64,000 bases of DNA from Atherix ibis (Eukaryota > Arthropoda > Insecta > Diptera > Athericidae), in the NCBI GenBank assembly GCA_958298945.1, contig OY282608.1, forward strand, positions 61,232,951 through 61,296,950, given 5' to 3'. The position numbers and the translations under genes are program-made. The notes below the pieces were generated by a model. That model searched no databases and had not been told where the DNA came from. It worked only from the letters and a program-made list of their open reading frames with translations. Below are positions 43,001 to 56,745 of the stretch, piece by piece. The first letter of the stretch is position 1. Every line of letters starts with the position of its first letter.

Positions 43001-46000
43001 GCAACAAACCAACAAACCAACAAGCCAACAAGCCAACAAACCAACAAACTAACAAACTAACAAGCCAACAAACCAACAAACCAACAAGCCAACAAGTCAA
43101 CAAGCCAACAAACCAACAAACCATCAAGCCAACAAGCCAACAAACCAACAAACCAAGAAGCCAACAAACCAACAAACCAACAAGCCAACAAGCCAACAAA
43201 CCAACAAACCAACAAGCCAACAAGCCAACAAACCAACAAACCAACAAGCCAACAAACCAACAAACAAATAAACCAACAAACGAACAAACCAACAAGCCAA
43301 CAAGCCAAAAAACCTACAAACCAACAAACCAACAAGCCAACAAACCAACAAACCAACAAACCAACAAACCAACAAACCAACAAACCAACAACCCAACAAG
43401 CCAACAAGCCAACAAACTAACAAACCAACAAACCAACAAGCCAACAAACCAACAAACCAACAAACCAACAAGCCAACAAGCCAACAAACCAACAAACCAA
43501 CAAACCAACAAGCCAACAAACCAACAAACCATCAAACCAACATGCCAACAAACCAACAAACCAACAAACCAACAAACCAACAAACCAACAAGCCAACAAA
43601 CCAACAAGCCAACAATCCAACAAACCAACAAACCAACAAACCAACAAGCCAACAAGCCAACAAACCAACAAACCAACAAGCCAACAAGCCAACAAACAAA
43701 TAAACCAATAAACCAACAAACTAACAAACCAACAAACCAACAAACCAACAAACCAAAAAACCAACAAACCAACAAGCCAACAAGCCAACAAACCATTAAA
43801 CTAACAAACCAACAAACGAACTAACCAACGAACCAACAAGCAAACAAGCCTACAAACCAACAAACCAACGAACAAATAAACCAACAAACTAACAAACCAA
43901 CAAACCAACAAACCAACAAACCAAAAAACCAACAAACCAACAAGCCAACAAGCCAACAAACCAACAAACTAACAAACCAACAAACGAACTAACCACCAAG
44001 CCAACAAGTCAACAAACCAACAAACCAACAAGCCAACAAGCCAACAAACCAACAAACCAACAAGCCAACAAGCCAACAAACCAACAAACCAACAAACCAA
44101 CAAACCAACAAGCCAACAAACCAACAAACCAACAAACTAACAAGCCAACAAACCAACAAGCCAACAAACCAACAAACCAACAAACCAAGTAACCAAAAAG
44201 CCAACAAACTAACAAACCAACAAGCCAACAAACCAACAAACCAACAAGCTAACAAGCCAACAAACCAACAAACCAACAAACCAACAAGCCAACAAACCAA
44301 CAAGCCAACAAACCAACAAACCAACAAGCCAACAAGCCAACAAACCAACAAACCAACAAACCAACAAACCAACAAGCCAACAAACCAACAAACCAACAAG
44401 CCAACAAACCAAAAACCAACAAACCAACAAACCAACAAACCAACAAGCCAACAAGCCAACAAACCAACAAACCAACAAAGAAACAAGCCAACAAACCAAC
44501 AAACCAACAAGCCAACAAACCAACAAACCAACAAACCAACAAACCAAGTAACCAAAAAGCCAACAAAATAACAAAACAACAAGCCAACAAACCAACAAGC
44601 CAACAAACCAACAAACCAACAAACCAACAAGCCAACAAGCCAACAAACCAACAAACCAACAAACCAACAAACCAAGTAACCAAAAAGCCAACAAACTAAC
44701 AAACCAACAAGCCAACAAGCCAACAAACCAACAAGCCAACAAACCAATAAACCAACAAACCAAGTAACCAAAAAGCCAACAAACTAACAAACCAACAAGC
44801 CAACAAGCCAACAAGCCAACAAACCAACAAACCAACAAAGCAACAAACCAACAAACCAACAAACCAACAAACCAACAAGCCAACAAGCCAACAAACCAAC
44901 AAACCAACAAGCCAACAAGCCAACAAACCAACAAACCAACAAACCAACAAACCAACAAACCAACAAACCAACAAACCAACAAACCAATAAAACCAACAAA
45001 CCAACAAACAAATAAACCAACAAATCAACAAACCAACAAACCAGCAAGCCAACAAGCCAACAAACCAATAAACCAACAAACCAACAAACCAAGTAACCAA
45101 AAAGCCAACAAACTAACAAACCAACAAGCCAACAAGCCAACAAACCAACAAGCCAACAAACCAACAAACCAACAAAGCAACAAGCCAACAAGCCAACAAA
45201 CCAACAAATTAACAAACCAACAAGCCAACAAACCAACAAACCAACAAACCAACAAACCAAGTAACCAAAAAGCCAACAAACTAACAAACCAACAAACCAA
45301 AAAACCAACAAACCAACAAGCCAACAAACCACAAACTTAGTAACCAACAAGCCAACAAACCAACAAACCAACAAACCAACAAACCAACAAACCAACAAAC
45401 CAACAAACCAACAAACCAACAAACCAACAAACCAACAAACCAACAAACCAACAAACCAATAAAACCAACAAACCAACAAACAAATAAACCAACAAATCAA
45501 CAAACCAACAAACCAACAAGCCAACAAGCCAACAAACCAATAAACCAACAAAACCAACAAGCCAACAAACCAACAAACCAACAAACCAACAAACCAACAA
45601 GCCAACAAACCAACAAACAAACAAACCAACAAACCAAAAAACCAACAAACCAACAAACCAACAAACCAACAAACCAAAAAACCAACAAACCAACAAACCA
45701 ACAAACCAACAAACCAACAAGCCAACAAACCAACAAACCAACAAACCAAGTAACCAAAAAGCCAACAAACTAACAAACCAACAAGCCAACAAGCCAACAA
45801 ACCAACAAGCTAACAAACCAACAAACCAACAAAGCAACAAGCCAACAAGCCAACAAACCAACAAATTAACAAGCCAACAAACCAACAAACCAACAAGCCA
45901 ACAAGCCAACAAGCCAACAAACCAACAAATAAGCCAACAAGCCAACAAGCCAACAAACCAACAAACCAACAAACCAATAAAACCAACAAACCAACAAACA

Positions 46001-47337
46001 AATAAACCAACAAATCAACAAACCAACAAACCAACAAGCCAACAAGCCAACAAACCAAAAAACCAACAAACCAACAAACCAACAAACCAAAAAACCAACA
46101 AACCAACAAACCAACAAACCAACAAACCAAGTAACCAAAAAGCCAACAAACTAACAAACCAACAAGCCAACAAGCCAACAAACCAACAAGCCAACAAACC
46201 AACAAACCAACAAAGCAACAAGCCAACAAGCCAACAAACCAACAAATTAACAAGCCAACAAACCAACAAACCAACAAGCCAACAAGCCAACAAGCCAACA
46301 AACCAACAAACAAGCCAACAAGCCAACAAGCCAACAAACCAACAAACCAACAAGCCAACAAACCAACAAACAAATAAACCAACAAACCAACAAACCAACA
46401 AACCAACAAACCAACAAGCCAACAAGCCAACAAACCAACAAACCAACAAACCAACAAGCCAACAAACCAACAAACCAACAAACCAACAAACCAACCAGCC
46501 AACAAACCAACAAACAAATAAACCAACAAACCAAAAAACCAAAAAACCAACAAACCAACAAACCAACAAACCAACAAACCAACAAGCCAACAAGCCAACA
46601 AGCCAACAAGCCAACAACCCAACAAGCCAACAAACCAACAAACCAACAAACCAACAAACCAACAAACAAATAAACCAACAAACCAACAAACCAAAAACCA
46701 ACAAACCAACAAACCAACAAACTAACAAACAAATAAACCAACAAACCAACGAACGAACAAACCAACAAACCAACAAACCAACAAACCAACAAGCCAACAA
46801 GCCAACAAACCAACAAACCAAGTAACCAAAAAGCCAACAAACTAACAAACCAACAAGCAAACAAGCCAACAAACCAACAAACCAACAAAGCAACAAGCCA
46901 ACAAGCCAACAAACCAACAAGCCAACAAACCAACAAACTAACAAACCAACAAACCAAGTAACCAAAAAGCCAACAAGCCAACAAACCAACAAAACAACAA
47001 ACCAACAAGCCAACAAACCAACAAAGCAACAAACCAACAAACCAACAAGCCAACAAGCCAACAAACCAACAAACTAACAAACCAACAAGCCAACAGACCA
47101 ACAAACCAACAAGCCAACAAGTCAACAAACCAACAAACCAACAAACCATCAAGCCAACAAGCCAACAAACCAACAAACCAAGAAGCCAACAAACCAACAA
47201 ACCAACAAGCCAACAAGCCAACAAACCAACAAACCAACAAGCCAACAAGCCAACAAACCAACAAACCAACAAGCCAACAAACCAACAAACAAATAAACCA
47301 ACAAACGAACAAACCAACAAGCCAACAAGCCAAAAAA

Positions 47338-48620
47338 CCTACAAACCAACAAACCAACAAGCCAACAAACCAACAAACCAACAAACCAACAAACCAACAA
47401 GCCAACAAACCAACAAACCAACAAACCAACAAGCCAACAAGCCAACAAACCAACAAACCAACAAACCAACAAGCCAACAAACCAACAAACCATCAAACCA
47501 ACATGCCAACAAACCAACAAACTAAGTAACCAACAAGCCAACAAACCAACAAACCAACAAACCAACAAACCAACAAGCCAACAAACCAACAAACCAACAA
47601 GCCAACAAACCAATAAACCAACAAACCAACAAGCCAACAAGCGAACAAACCAACAAACCAACAAACCAACAAACCAACAAACCAACAAACCAACAAACCA
47701 ACAAGCCAACAAACCAACAAGCCAACAAACCAACAAACCAACAAGCCAACAAGCCAACAAACCAACAAACCAACAAGCCAACAAGCCAACAAACCAACAA
47801 ACCAACAAGCCAACAAACCAATAAACAAATAAACCAACAAACCAACAAACCAACAAGCCAACAAGCCAACAAACCAACAAACCAACAAACCAACAAGCCA
47901 ACAAACCAACAAACGAACAAACGAACAAACCAACAAACCAACAAAACAACAAGCCAACAAGCCAACAAACCAACAAACCAACAAGCCAACAAGCCAACAA
48001 ACCAACAAACAAATAAACCAACAAACTAACAAACCAACAAACCAACAAACCAACAAACCAACAAGCCAACAAGCCAACAAACCAACAAACTAACAAACCA
48101 ACAAACGAACTAACCAACAAACCAACAACCCAACAAGCCAACAAACCAACAAACCAACAAACCAACAAACCAACAAACCAACAAGCCAACAAGCCAACAA
48201 ACCAACAAACCAACAAGTCAACAAACCAACAAACCAACAAATCAACAAACGAACAAGCCAACAAACCAACAAACCAACAAACTAACAAACCAACAAACCA
48301 ACAAACCAACAAACCAACAAACCAAGTAAGCAACAAACCAACAAACCAACAAGCCAACAAACCAACAAGCCAACAAGCCAACAAACCAACAAACCAACAA
48401 AGCAACAAACCAAAAAACCAACAAACCAAGAAACCAACAAACCAACAAACCACCAAACGGACAAAGCAACAAGCCAACAAGCTAACAAACCAACAAACCA
48501 ACAAGCCAACAAACCAACAAACCAACAAGCCAACAAGCCAACAAACCAACAAACCAACAAACATAAAAGCCAACAAACCAACAAACCAACAAACCAACAA
48601 GCCAACAAACCAAAAAGCCA
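47338..48620. repeat. Left member of a duplication with offset 3519 (partner 50857-52140)
   Basis: cctac at 47338 and 50857 and the cgaactaacc landmark near 48107 and 51626 share an offset of 3519. cataaaag occurs at 48562 and 52081, also 3519 apart. A related cataaaag is at 49651 and at 56524. The offset stays constant over more than 1.2 kb. Confidence 0.86.
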
Positions 48621-49199
48621 ACAAACCAAGTAACCAAAAAGCCAACAAACTAACAAACCAACAAGCCAACAAGCCAACAAACCAACAAGCCAACAAGCCA
48701 ACAAACCAACAAGCCAACAAACCAATAAACCAACAAACCAACAAGCCAACAAGCGAACAAACCAACAAACCAACAAACCAACAAACCAACAAACCAACAA
48801 ACCAACAAACCAACAAGCCAACAAACCAACAAGCCAACAAACCAACAAACCAACAAGCCAACAAGCCAACAAACCAACAAACCAACAAGCCAACAAGCCA
48901 ACAAACCAACAAACCAACAAGCCAACAAACCAATAAACAAATAAACCAACAAACCAACAAACCAACAAGCCAACAAGCCAACAAACCAACAAACCAACAA
49001 ACCAACAAGCCAACAAACCAACAAACCAACAAACGAACAAACCAACAAACCAACAAAACAACAAGCCAACAAGCCAACAAACCAACAAACCAACAAGCCA
49101 ACAAGCCAAACAAACAAATAAACCAACAAACTAACAAACCAACAAACCAACAAACCAACAAACCAACAAGCCAACAAGCCAACAAACCAACAAACTAAC

Positions 49200-50900
49200 A
49201 AACCAACAAACGAACTAACCAACAAACCAACAACCCAACAAGCCCACAAACCAACAAACCAACAAACCAACAAACCAACAAACCAACAAGCCAACAAGCC
49301 AACAAACCAACAAACCAACAAGTCAACAAACCAACAAACCAACAAATCAACAAACGAACAAGCCAACAAACCAACAAACCAACAAACTAACAAACCAACA
49401 AACCAACAAACCAACAAACCAACAAACCAAGTAAGCAACAAACCAACAAACCAACAAGCCAACAAGCCAACAAACCAACAAACCAACAAAGCAACAAACC
49501 AAAAAACCAACAAACCAAGAAACCAACAAACCAACAAACCACCAAACGGACAAAGCAACAAGCCAACAAGCTAACAAACCAACAAACCAACAAGCCAACA
49601 AACCAACAAACCAACAAGCCAACAAGCCAACAAACCAACAAACCAACAAACATAAAAGCCAACAAACCAACAAACCAACAAACCAACAAGCCAACAAACC
49701 AACAAGCCAACAAACCAACAAACCAACAAACCAAGTAACCAAAAAGCCAACAAACTAACAAACCAACAAGCCAACAAACCAACAAACCAACAAGCCAACA
49801 AACCAAAAAACCAACAAGCCAACAAACCAACAAACCAACAAACCAACAAACTAAGTAACCAACAAACCAACAAACCATCAAACGAACAAAGCAACAAACC
49901 AACAAGCCAACAAATCAACCAGCCAATATACCAACAAACCAACAAACCAACAAACTAAGTAACCAACAAGCCAACAACCAACAAACCAATATGCCAACAA
50001 ACCAACAAACTAAGTAACCAACAAGCCAACAAACCAACAAACCAACAAGCCAACAAACCAACAAACCAACAAACCAACAAACCAACAAGCCAACAAACCA
50101 ACAAGCCAACAAACCAACAAACCAACAAGCCAACAAGCCAACAAACCAACAAACCAACAAGCCAACAAGCCAACAAACCAATAAACCAACAAACCAACAA
50201 ACCAACAAGCCAACAAACCAACAAACCAACAAACCAACAAACCAACAAGCCAACAAACCAACAAGCCAACAAACCAACAAACCAACAAACCAAGTAACCA
50301 AAAAGCCAACAAACTAACAAACCAACAAGCCAACAAACCAACAAACCAACAAGCCAACAAGCCAACAAACCAACAAACCAACAAACCAACAAACCAACAA
50401 GCCAACAAACCAACAAGCCAACAAACCAACAAACTAACAAGCCAACAAGCCAACAAACCAACAAACCAACAAACCAACAAACCAACAAGCCAACAAACCA
50501 ACAAACCAACAAGCCAACAAACCAAAAACCAACAAACCAACAAACCAACAAACCAACAAGCTAACAAGCCAACAAACCAACAAACCAACAAACCAACAAA
50601 CCAACAAGCCAACAAACCAACAAACCAACAAGCCAACAAGTCAACAAACCAACAAACCAACAAACCATCAAGCCAACAAGCCAACAAACCAACAAACCAA
50701 GAAGCCAACAAACCAACAAACCAACAAGCCAACAAGCCAACAAACCAACAAACCAACAAGCCAACAAGCCAACAAACCAACAAACCAACAAGCCAACAAA
50801 CCAACAAACAAATAAACCAACAAACGAACAAACCAACAAGCCAACAAGCCAAAAAACCTACAAACCAACAAACCAACAAGCCAACAAACCAACAAACCAA
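49200..50900. repeat. Left member of a duplication with offset 2446 (partner about 51650-53150)
   Basis: tcaaccagccaatatacc at 49915 and 52361 is 2446 bases apart. ccaatatgcc near 49986 and 52432 shares the same offset, as do the following ctaagtaacc and tcaac positions. 2446 is not a multiple of 8 because phase-slipped units lie between the copies. Confidence 0.84.
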
Positions 50901-52140
50901 CAAACCAACAAACCAACAAGCCAACAAACCAACAAACCAACAAACCAACAAGCCAACAAGCCAACAAACCAACAAACCAACAAACCAACAAGCCAACAAA
51001 CCAACAAACCATCAAACCAACATGCCAACAAACCAACAAACTAAGTAACCAACAAGCCAACAAACCAACAAACCAACAAACCAACAAGCCAACAAACCAA
51101 CAAACCAACAAGCCAACAAACCAATAAACCAACAAACCAACAAGCCAACAAGCGAACAAACCAACAAACCAACAAACCAACAAACCAACAAACCAACAAA
51201 CCAACAAACCAACAAGCCAACAAACCAACAAGCCAACAAACCAACAAACCAACAAGCCAACAAGCCAACAAACCAACAAACCAACAAGCCAACAAGCCAA
51301 CAAACCAACAAACCAACAAGCCAACAAACCAATAAACAAATAAACCAACAAACCAACAAACCAACAAGCCAACAAGCCAACAAGCCAACAAACCAACAAA
51401 CCAACAAACCAACAAGCCAACAAACCAACAAACCAACAAACGAACAAACCAACAAACCAACAAAACAACAAGCCAACAAGCCAACAAACCAACAAACCAA
51501 CAAGCCAACAAGCCAACAAACCAACAAACAAATAAACCAACAAACTAACAAACCAACAAACCAACAAACCAACAAACCAACAAGCCAACAAGCCAACAAA
51601 CCAACAAACTAACAAACCAACAAACGAACTAACCAACAAACCAACAACCCAACAAGCCAACAAACCAACAAACCAACAAACCAACAAACCAACAAACCAA
51701 CAAGCCAACAAGCCAACAAACCAACAAACCAACAAGTCAACAAACCAACAAACCAACAAATCAACAAACGAACAAGCAAACAAACCAACAAACCAACAAA
51801 CTAACAAACCAACAAACCAACAAACCAACAAACCAACAAACCAAGTAAGCAACAAACCAACAAACCAACAAGCCAACAAACCAACAAGCCAACAAGCCAA
51901 CAAACCAATAAACCAACAAAGCAACAAACCAAAAAACCAACAAACCAAGAAACCAACAAACCAACAAACGACCAAACGGACAAAGCAACAAGCCAACAAG
52001 CCAACAAACTAACAAACCAACAAGCCAACAAACCAACAAACCAACAAGCCAACAAGCCAACAAACCAACAAACCAACAAACATAAAAGCCAACAAACCAA
52101 CAAACCAACAAACCAACAAGCCAACAAACCAACAAGCCAA
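50857..52140. repeat. Right member of the 3519-offset duplication
   Basis: This has the same landmark order as 47338-48620. One private difference is a cgaccaaacgg near 51968, where the left copy has ccaccaaacgg near 48449. Confidence 0.85.
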
Positions 52141-53150
52141 CAAACCAACAAACCAACAAACCAAGTAACCAAAAAGCCAACAAACTAACAAACCAACAAG
52201 CCAACAAACCAACAAACCAACAAGCCAACAAACCAACAAACCAACAAGCCAACAAACCAACAAACCAACAAACCAACAAACCAACAAACCAACAAACTAA
52301 GTAACCAACAAACCAACAAACCATCAAACGAACAAAGCAACAAACCAACAAGCCAACAAATCAACCAGCCAATATACCAACAAACCAACAAACCAACAAA
52401 CTAAGTAACCAACAAGCCAACAACCAACAAACCAATATGCCAACAAACCAACAAACTAAGTAACCAACAAGCCAACAAACCAACAAACCAACAAGCCAAC
52501 AAACCAACAAACCAACAAACCAACAAACCAACAAGCCAACAAACCAACAAGCCAACAAACCAACAAACCAACAAGCCAACAAGCCAACAAACCAACAAAC
52601 CAACAAGCCAACAAGCCAACAAACCAATAAACCAACAAACCAACAAACCAACAAGCCAACAAACCAACAAACCAACAAACCAACAAGCCAACAAACCAAC
52701 AAGCCAACAAACCAACAAACCAACAAACCAAGTAACCAAAAAGCCAACAAACTAACAAACCAACAAGCCAACAAACCAACAAACCAACAAGCCAACAAGC
52801 CAACAAACCAACAAACCAACAAACCAACAAGCCAACAAACCAACAAGCCAACAAACCAACAAACTAACAAGCCAACAAGCCAACAAACCAACAAACCAAC
52901 AAACCAACAAACCAACAAGCCAACAAACCAACAAACCAACAAGCCAACAAACCAAAAACCAACAAACCAACAAACCAACAAACCAACAAGCCAACAAGCC
53001 AACAAACCAACAAACCAACAAAGGAACAAGCCAACAAACCAACAAACCAACAAGCCAACAAACCAACAAACCAACAAACCAACAAACCAAGTAACCAAAA
53101 AGCCAACAAACTAACAAAACAACAAGCCAACAAGCCAACAAACCAACAAA
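51650..53150. repeat. Right member of the 2446-offset duplication
   Basis: This has the same landmark order as 49200-50900. Toward its right end it contains a 7-base unit followed by aaggaac (gg at 53023), which links it to the 58.9-59.1 and 61.6-61.8 kb segments. Confidence 0.83.
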
Positions 53151-53239
53151 GCCAACAAACCAACAAACCAACAAACCAACAAGCCAACAAGCCAACAAAC
53201 CAACAAACCAACAAACCAACAAACCAAGTAACCAAAAAG

Positions 53240-55240
53240 CCAACAAACTAACAAACCAACAAGCCAACAAGCCAACAAACCAACAAGCCAACAAACCAAT
53301 AAACCAACAAACCAAGTAACCAAAAAGCCAACAAACTAACAAACCAACAAGCCAACAAGCCAACAAGCCAACAAACCAACAAACCAACAAAGCAACAAAC
53401 CAACAAACCAACAAACCAACAAACCAACAAGCCAACAAGCCAACAAACCAACAAACCAACAAGCCAACAAGCGAACAAACCAACAAACCAACAAACCAAC
53501 AAGCCAACAACCAACAAACCAACAAACCAAAAAACGAACAAACCAACAAGCCAACAAACCACAAACTTAGTAACCAACAAGCCAACAAACCAACAAACCA
53601 ACAAACCAACAAACCAACAAACCAACAAGCCAACAAACCAACAAACCAACAAACCAACAAACCAACAAACCAACAAACCAACAAACCAACAAACAAATAA
53701 ACCAACAAATCAACAAACCAACAAACCAACAAGCCAACAAGCCAACAAACCAATAAACCAACAAAACCAACAAGCCAACAAACCAACAAACCAACAAACC
53801 AACAAACCAACAAGCCAACAAACCAACAAACAAATAAACCAACAAACCAAAAAACCAATAAACCAACAAACCAACAAACCAACAAACCAAAAAACCAACA
53901 AACCAACAAACCAACAAACCAACAAACCAACAAGCCAACAAACCAACAAACCAACAAACCAACAAACCAAGTAACCAAAAAGCCAACAAACTAACAAACC
54001 AACAAGCCAACAAGCCAACAAACCAACAAGCCAACAAACCAACAAACCAACAAAGCAACAAGCCAACAAGCCAACAAACCAACAAACCAACAAGCCAACA
54101 AACCAACAAACCAACAAGCCAACAAGCCAACAAGCCAACAAACCAACAAACAAGCCAACAAGCCAACAAGCCAACAAACCAACAAACCAACAAGCCAACA
54201 AACCAACAAACAAATAAACCAACAAACCAACAAACCAACAAACCAACAAACCAACAAGCCAACAAGCCAACAAACCAACAAACCAACAAACCAACAAGCC
54301 AACAAACCAACAAACCAACAAACCAACAAACCAACAAGCCAACAAACCAACAAACAAATAAACCAACAAACCAAAAAACCAACAAACCAACAAACCAACA
54401 AACCAACAAACCAACAAGCCAACAAGCCAACAAGCCAACAAGCCAACAACCCAACAAGCCAACAAACCAACAAACCAACAAACCAACAAACAAATAAACC
54501 AACAAACCAACAAACCAACAAACCAACAAACCAACAAACCAACAAACCAACAAACCAACAAACTAACAAACAAATAAACCAACAAACCAACAAACGAACA
54601 AACCAACAAACCAACAAACCAACAAACCAACAAGCCAACAAGCCAACAAACCAACAAACCAACAAACCAACAAGCCAACAAACCAACAAGCCAACAAACC
54701 AACAAACCAAGTAACCAAAAAGCCAACAAACTAACAAACCAACAAGCAAACAAGCCAACAAACCAACAAACCAACAAAGCAACAAGCCAACAAGCCAACA
54801 AACCAACAAGCCAACAAACCAACAAACTAACAAACCAACAAACCAAGTAACCAAAAAGCCAACAAGCCAACAAGCCAACAAACCAACAAAACAACAAACC
54901 AACAAGCCAACAAACCAACAAAGCAACAAACCAACAAACCAACAAGCCAACAAGCCAACAAACCAACAAACTAACAAACCAAAAAGCCAACAAACCAACA
55001 AACCAACAAGCCAACAAGTCAACAAACCAACAAACAAACAAACCATCAAGCCAACAAGCCAACAAACCAACAAACCAACAAGCCAACAAACCAACAAACC
55101 AACAAGCCAACAAGCCAACAAACCAACAAACCAACAAGCCAACAAGCCAACAAACCAACAAACCAACAAGCCAACAAACCAACAAACAAATAAACCAACA
55201 AACGAACAAACCAACAAGCCAACAAGCCAAAAAACCTACA
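53240..55240. repeat. Left member of an 8721-offset duplication (partner 61969-64000)
   Basis: cttag at 53566 and 62287 and a 4-base half-unit caag at 54151 and 62872 both have an offset of 8721. Both members carry ccaaaaaaccaataaacc (about 53850 and 62571), whereas the two intervening copies at 57.0 and 59.7 kb have ccaacaaa in place of ccaataaa. The offset grows to 8737 (two units) by the cctac landmark. Confidence 0.87.
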
Positions 55241-56745
55241 AACCAACAAACCAACAAGCCAACAAACCAACAAACCAACAAACCAACTAACCAACAAACC
55301 AACAAACCAACAAACCAACAAACCAACAAGCCAACAAGCCAACAAACTAACAAACCAACAAACCAACAAGCCAACAAACCAACAAACCAACAAACCAACA
55401 AGCCAACAAGCCAACAAACCAACAAACCAACAAACCAACAAGCCAACAAACCAACAAACCATCAAACCAACATGCCAACAGACCAACAAACTAAGTAACC
55501 AACAAGCCAACAAACCAACAAACCAACAAACCAACAAGCCAACAAACCAACAAACCAACAAGCCAACAAACCAACAAACCAACAAGCCAACAAGCGAACA
55601 AATCAACAAACCAACAAACCAACAAACCAACAAACCAACAAACCAACAAACCAACAAGCCAACAAACCAACAAGCCAACAAACCAACAAACCAACAAGCC
55701 AACAAGCCAACAAACCAACAAACCAACAAGCCAACAAGCCAACAAACCAACAAACCCACAAGCCAACAAACCAATAAACAAATAAACCAACAAACCAACA
55801 AACCAACAAGCCAACAAGCCAACAAACCAACAAACCAACAAACCAACAAGCCAACAAACCAACAAACCAACAAACCAACAAACCAACAAACCAACAAAAC
55901 AACAAGCCAACAAGCCAACAAACCAACAAACCAACAAGCCAACAAGCCAACAAACCAACAAACAAATAAACCAACAAACTAACAAACCAACAAACCAACA
56001 AACCAACAAACCAACAAGCCAACAAGCCAACAAACCAACAAACTAACAAACCAACAAACGAACTAACCAACAAACCAACAACCCAACAAGCCAACAAACC
56101 AACAAACCAACAAACCAACAAACCAACAAACCAACAAGCCAACAAGCCAACAAACCAACAAACCAACAAGTCAACAAACCAACAAACCAACAAACCAACA
56201 AACGAACAAGCCAACAAACCAACAAACCAACAAACTAACAAACCAACAAACCAACAAACCAACAAACCAACAAACCAACAAACCAAGTAAGCAACAAGCC
56301 AACAAACCAACAAGCCCAACAAACCAACAAGCCAACAAGCCAACAAACCAACAAACCAACAAAGCAACAAACCAAAAAACCAACAAACCAAAAAACCAAC
56401 AAACCAACAAACCAACAAACGGACAAAGCAACAAGCCAACAAGCTAACAAACCAACAAACCAAAAAGCCAACAAACCAACAAACCAACAAGCCAACAAGC
56501 CAACAAACCAACAAACCAACAAACATAAAAGCCAACAAACCAACAAACTAACAAACCAACAAGCCAACAAACCAACAAGCCAACAAACCAACAAACCAAC
56601 AAACCAAGTAACCAAAAAGCCAACAAACTAACAAACCAACAAGCCAACAAGCGAACAAACCAACAAACCAACAAACCAACAAGCCAACAACCAACAAACC
56701 AACAAACCAAAAAACGAACAAACCAACAAGCCAACAAACCACAAA

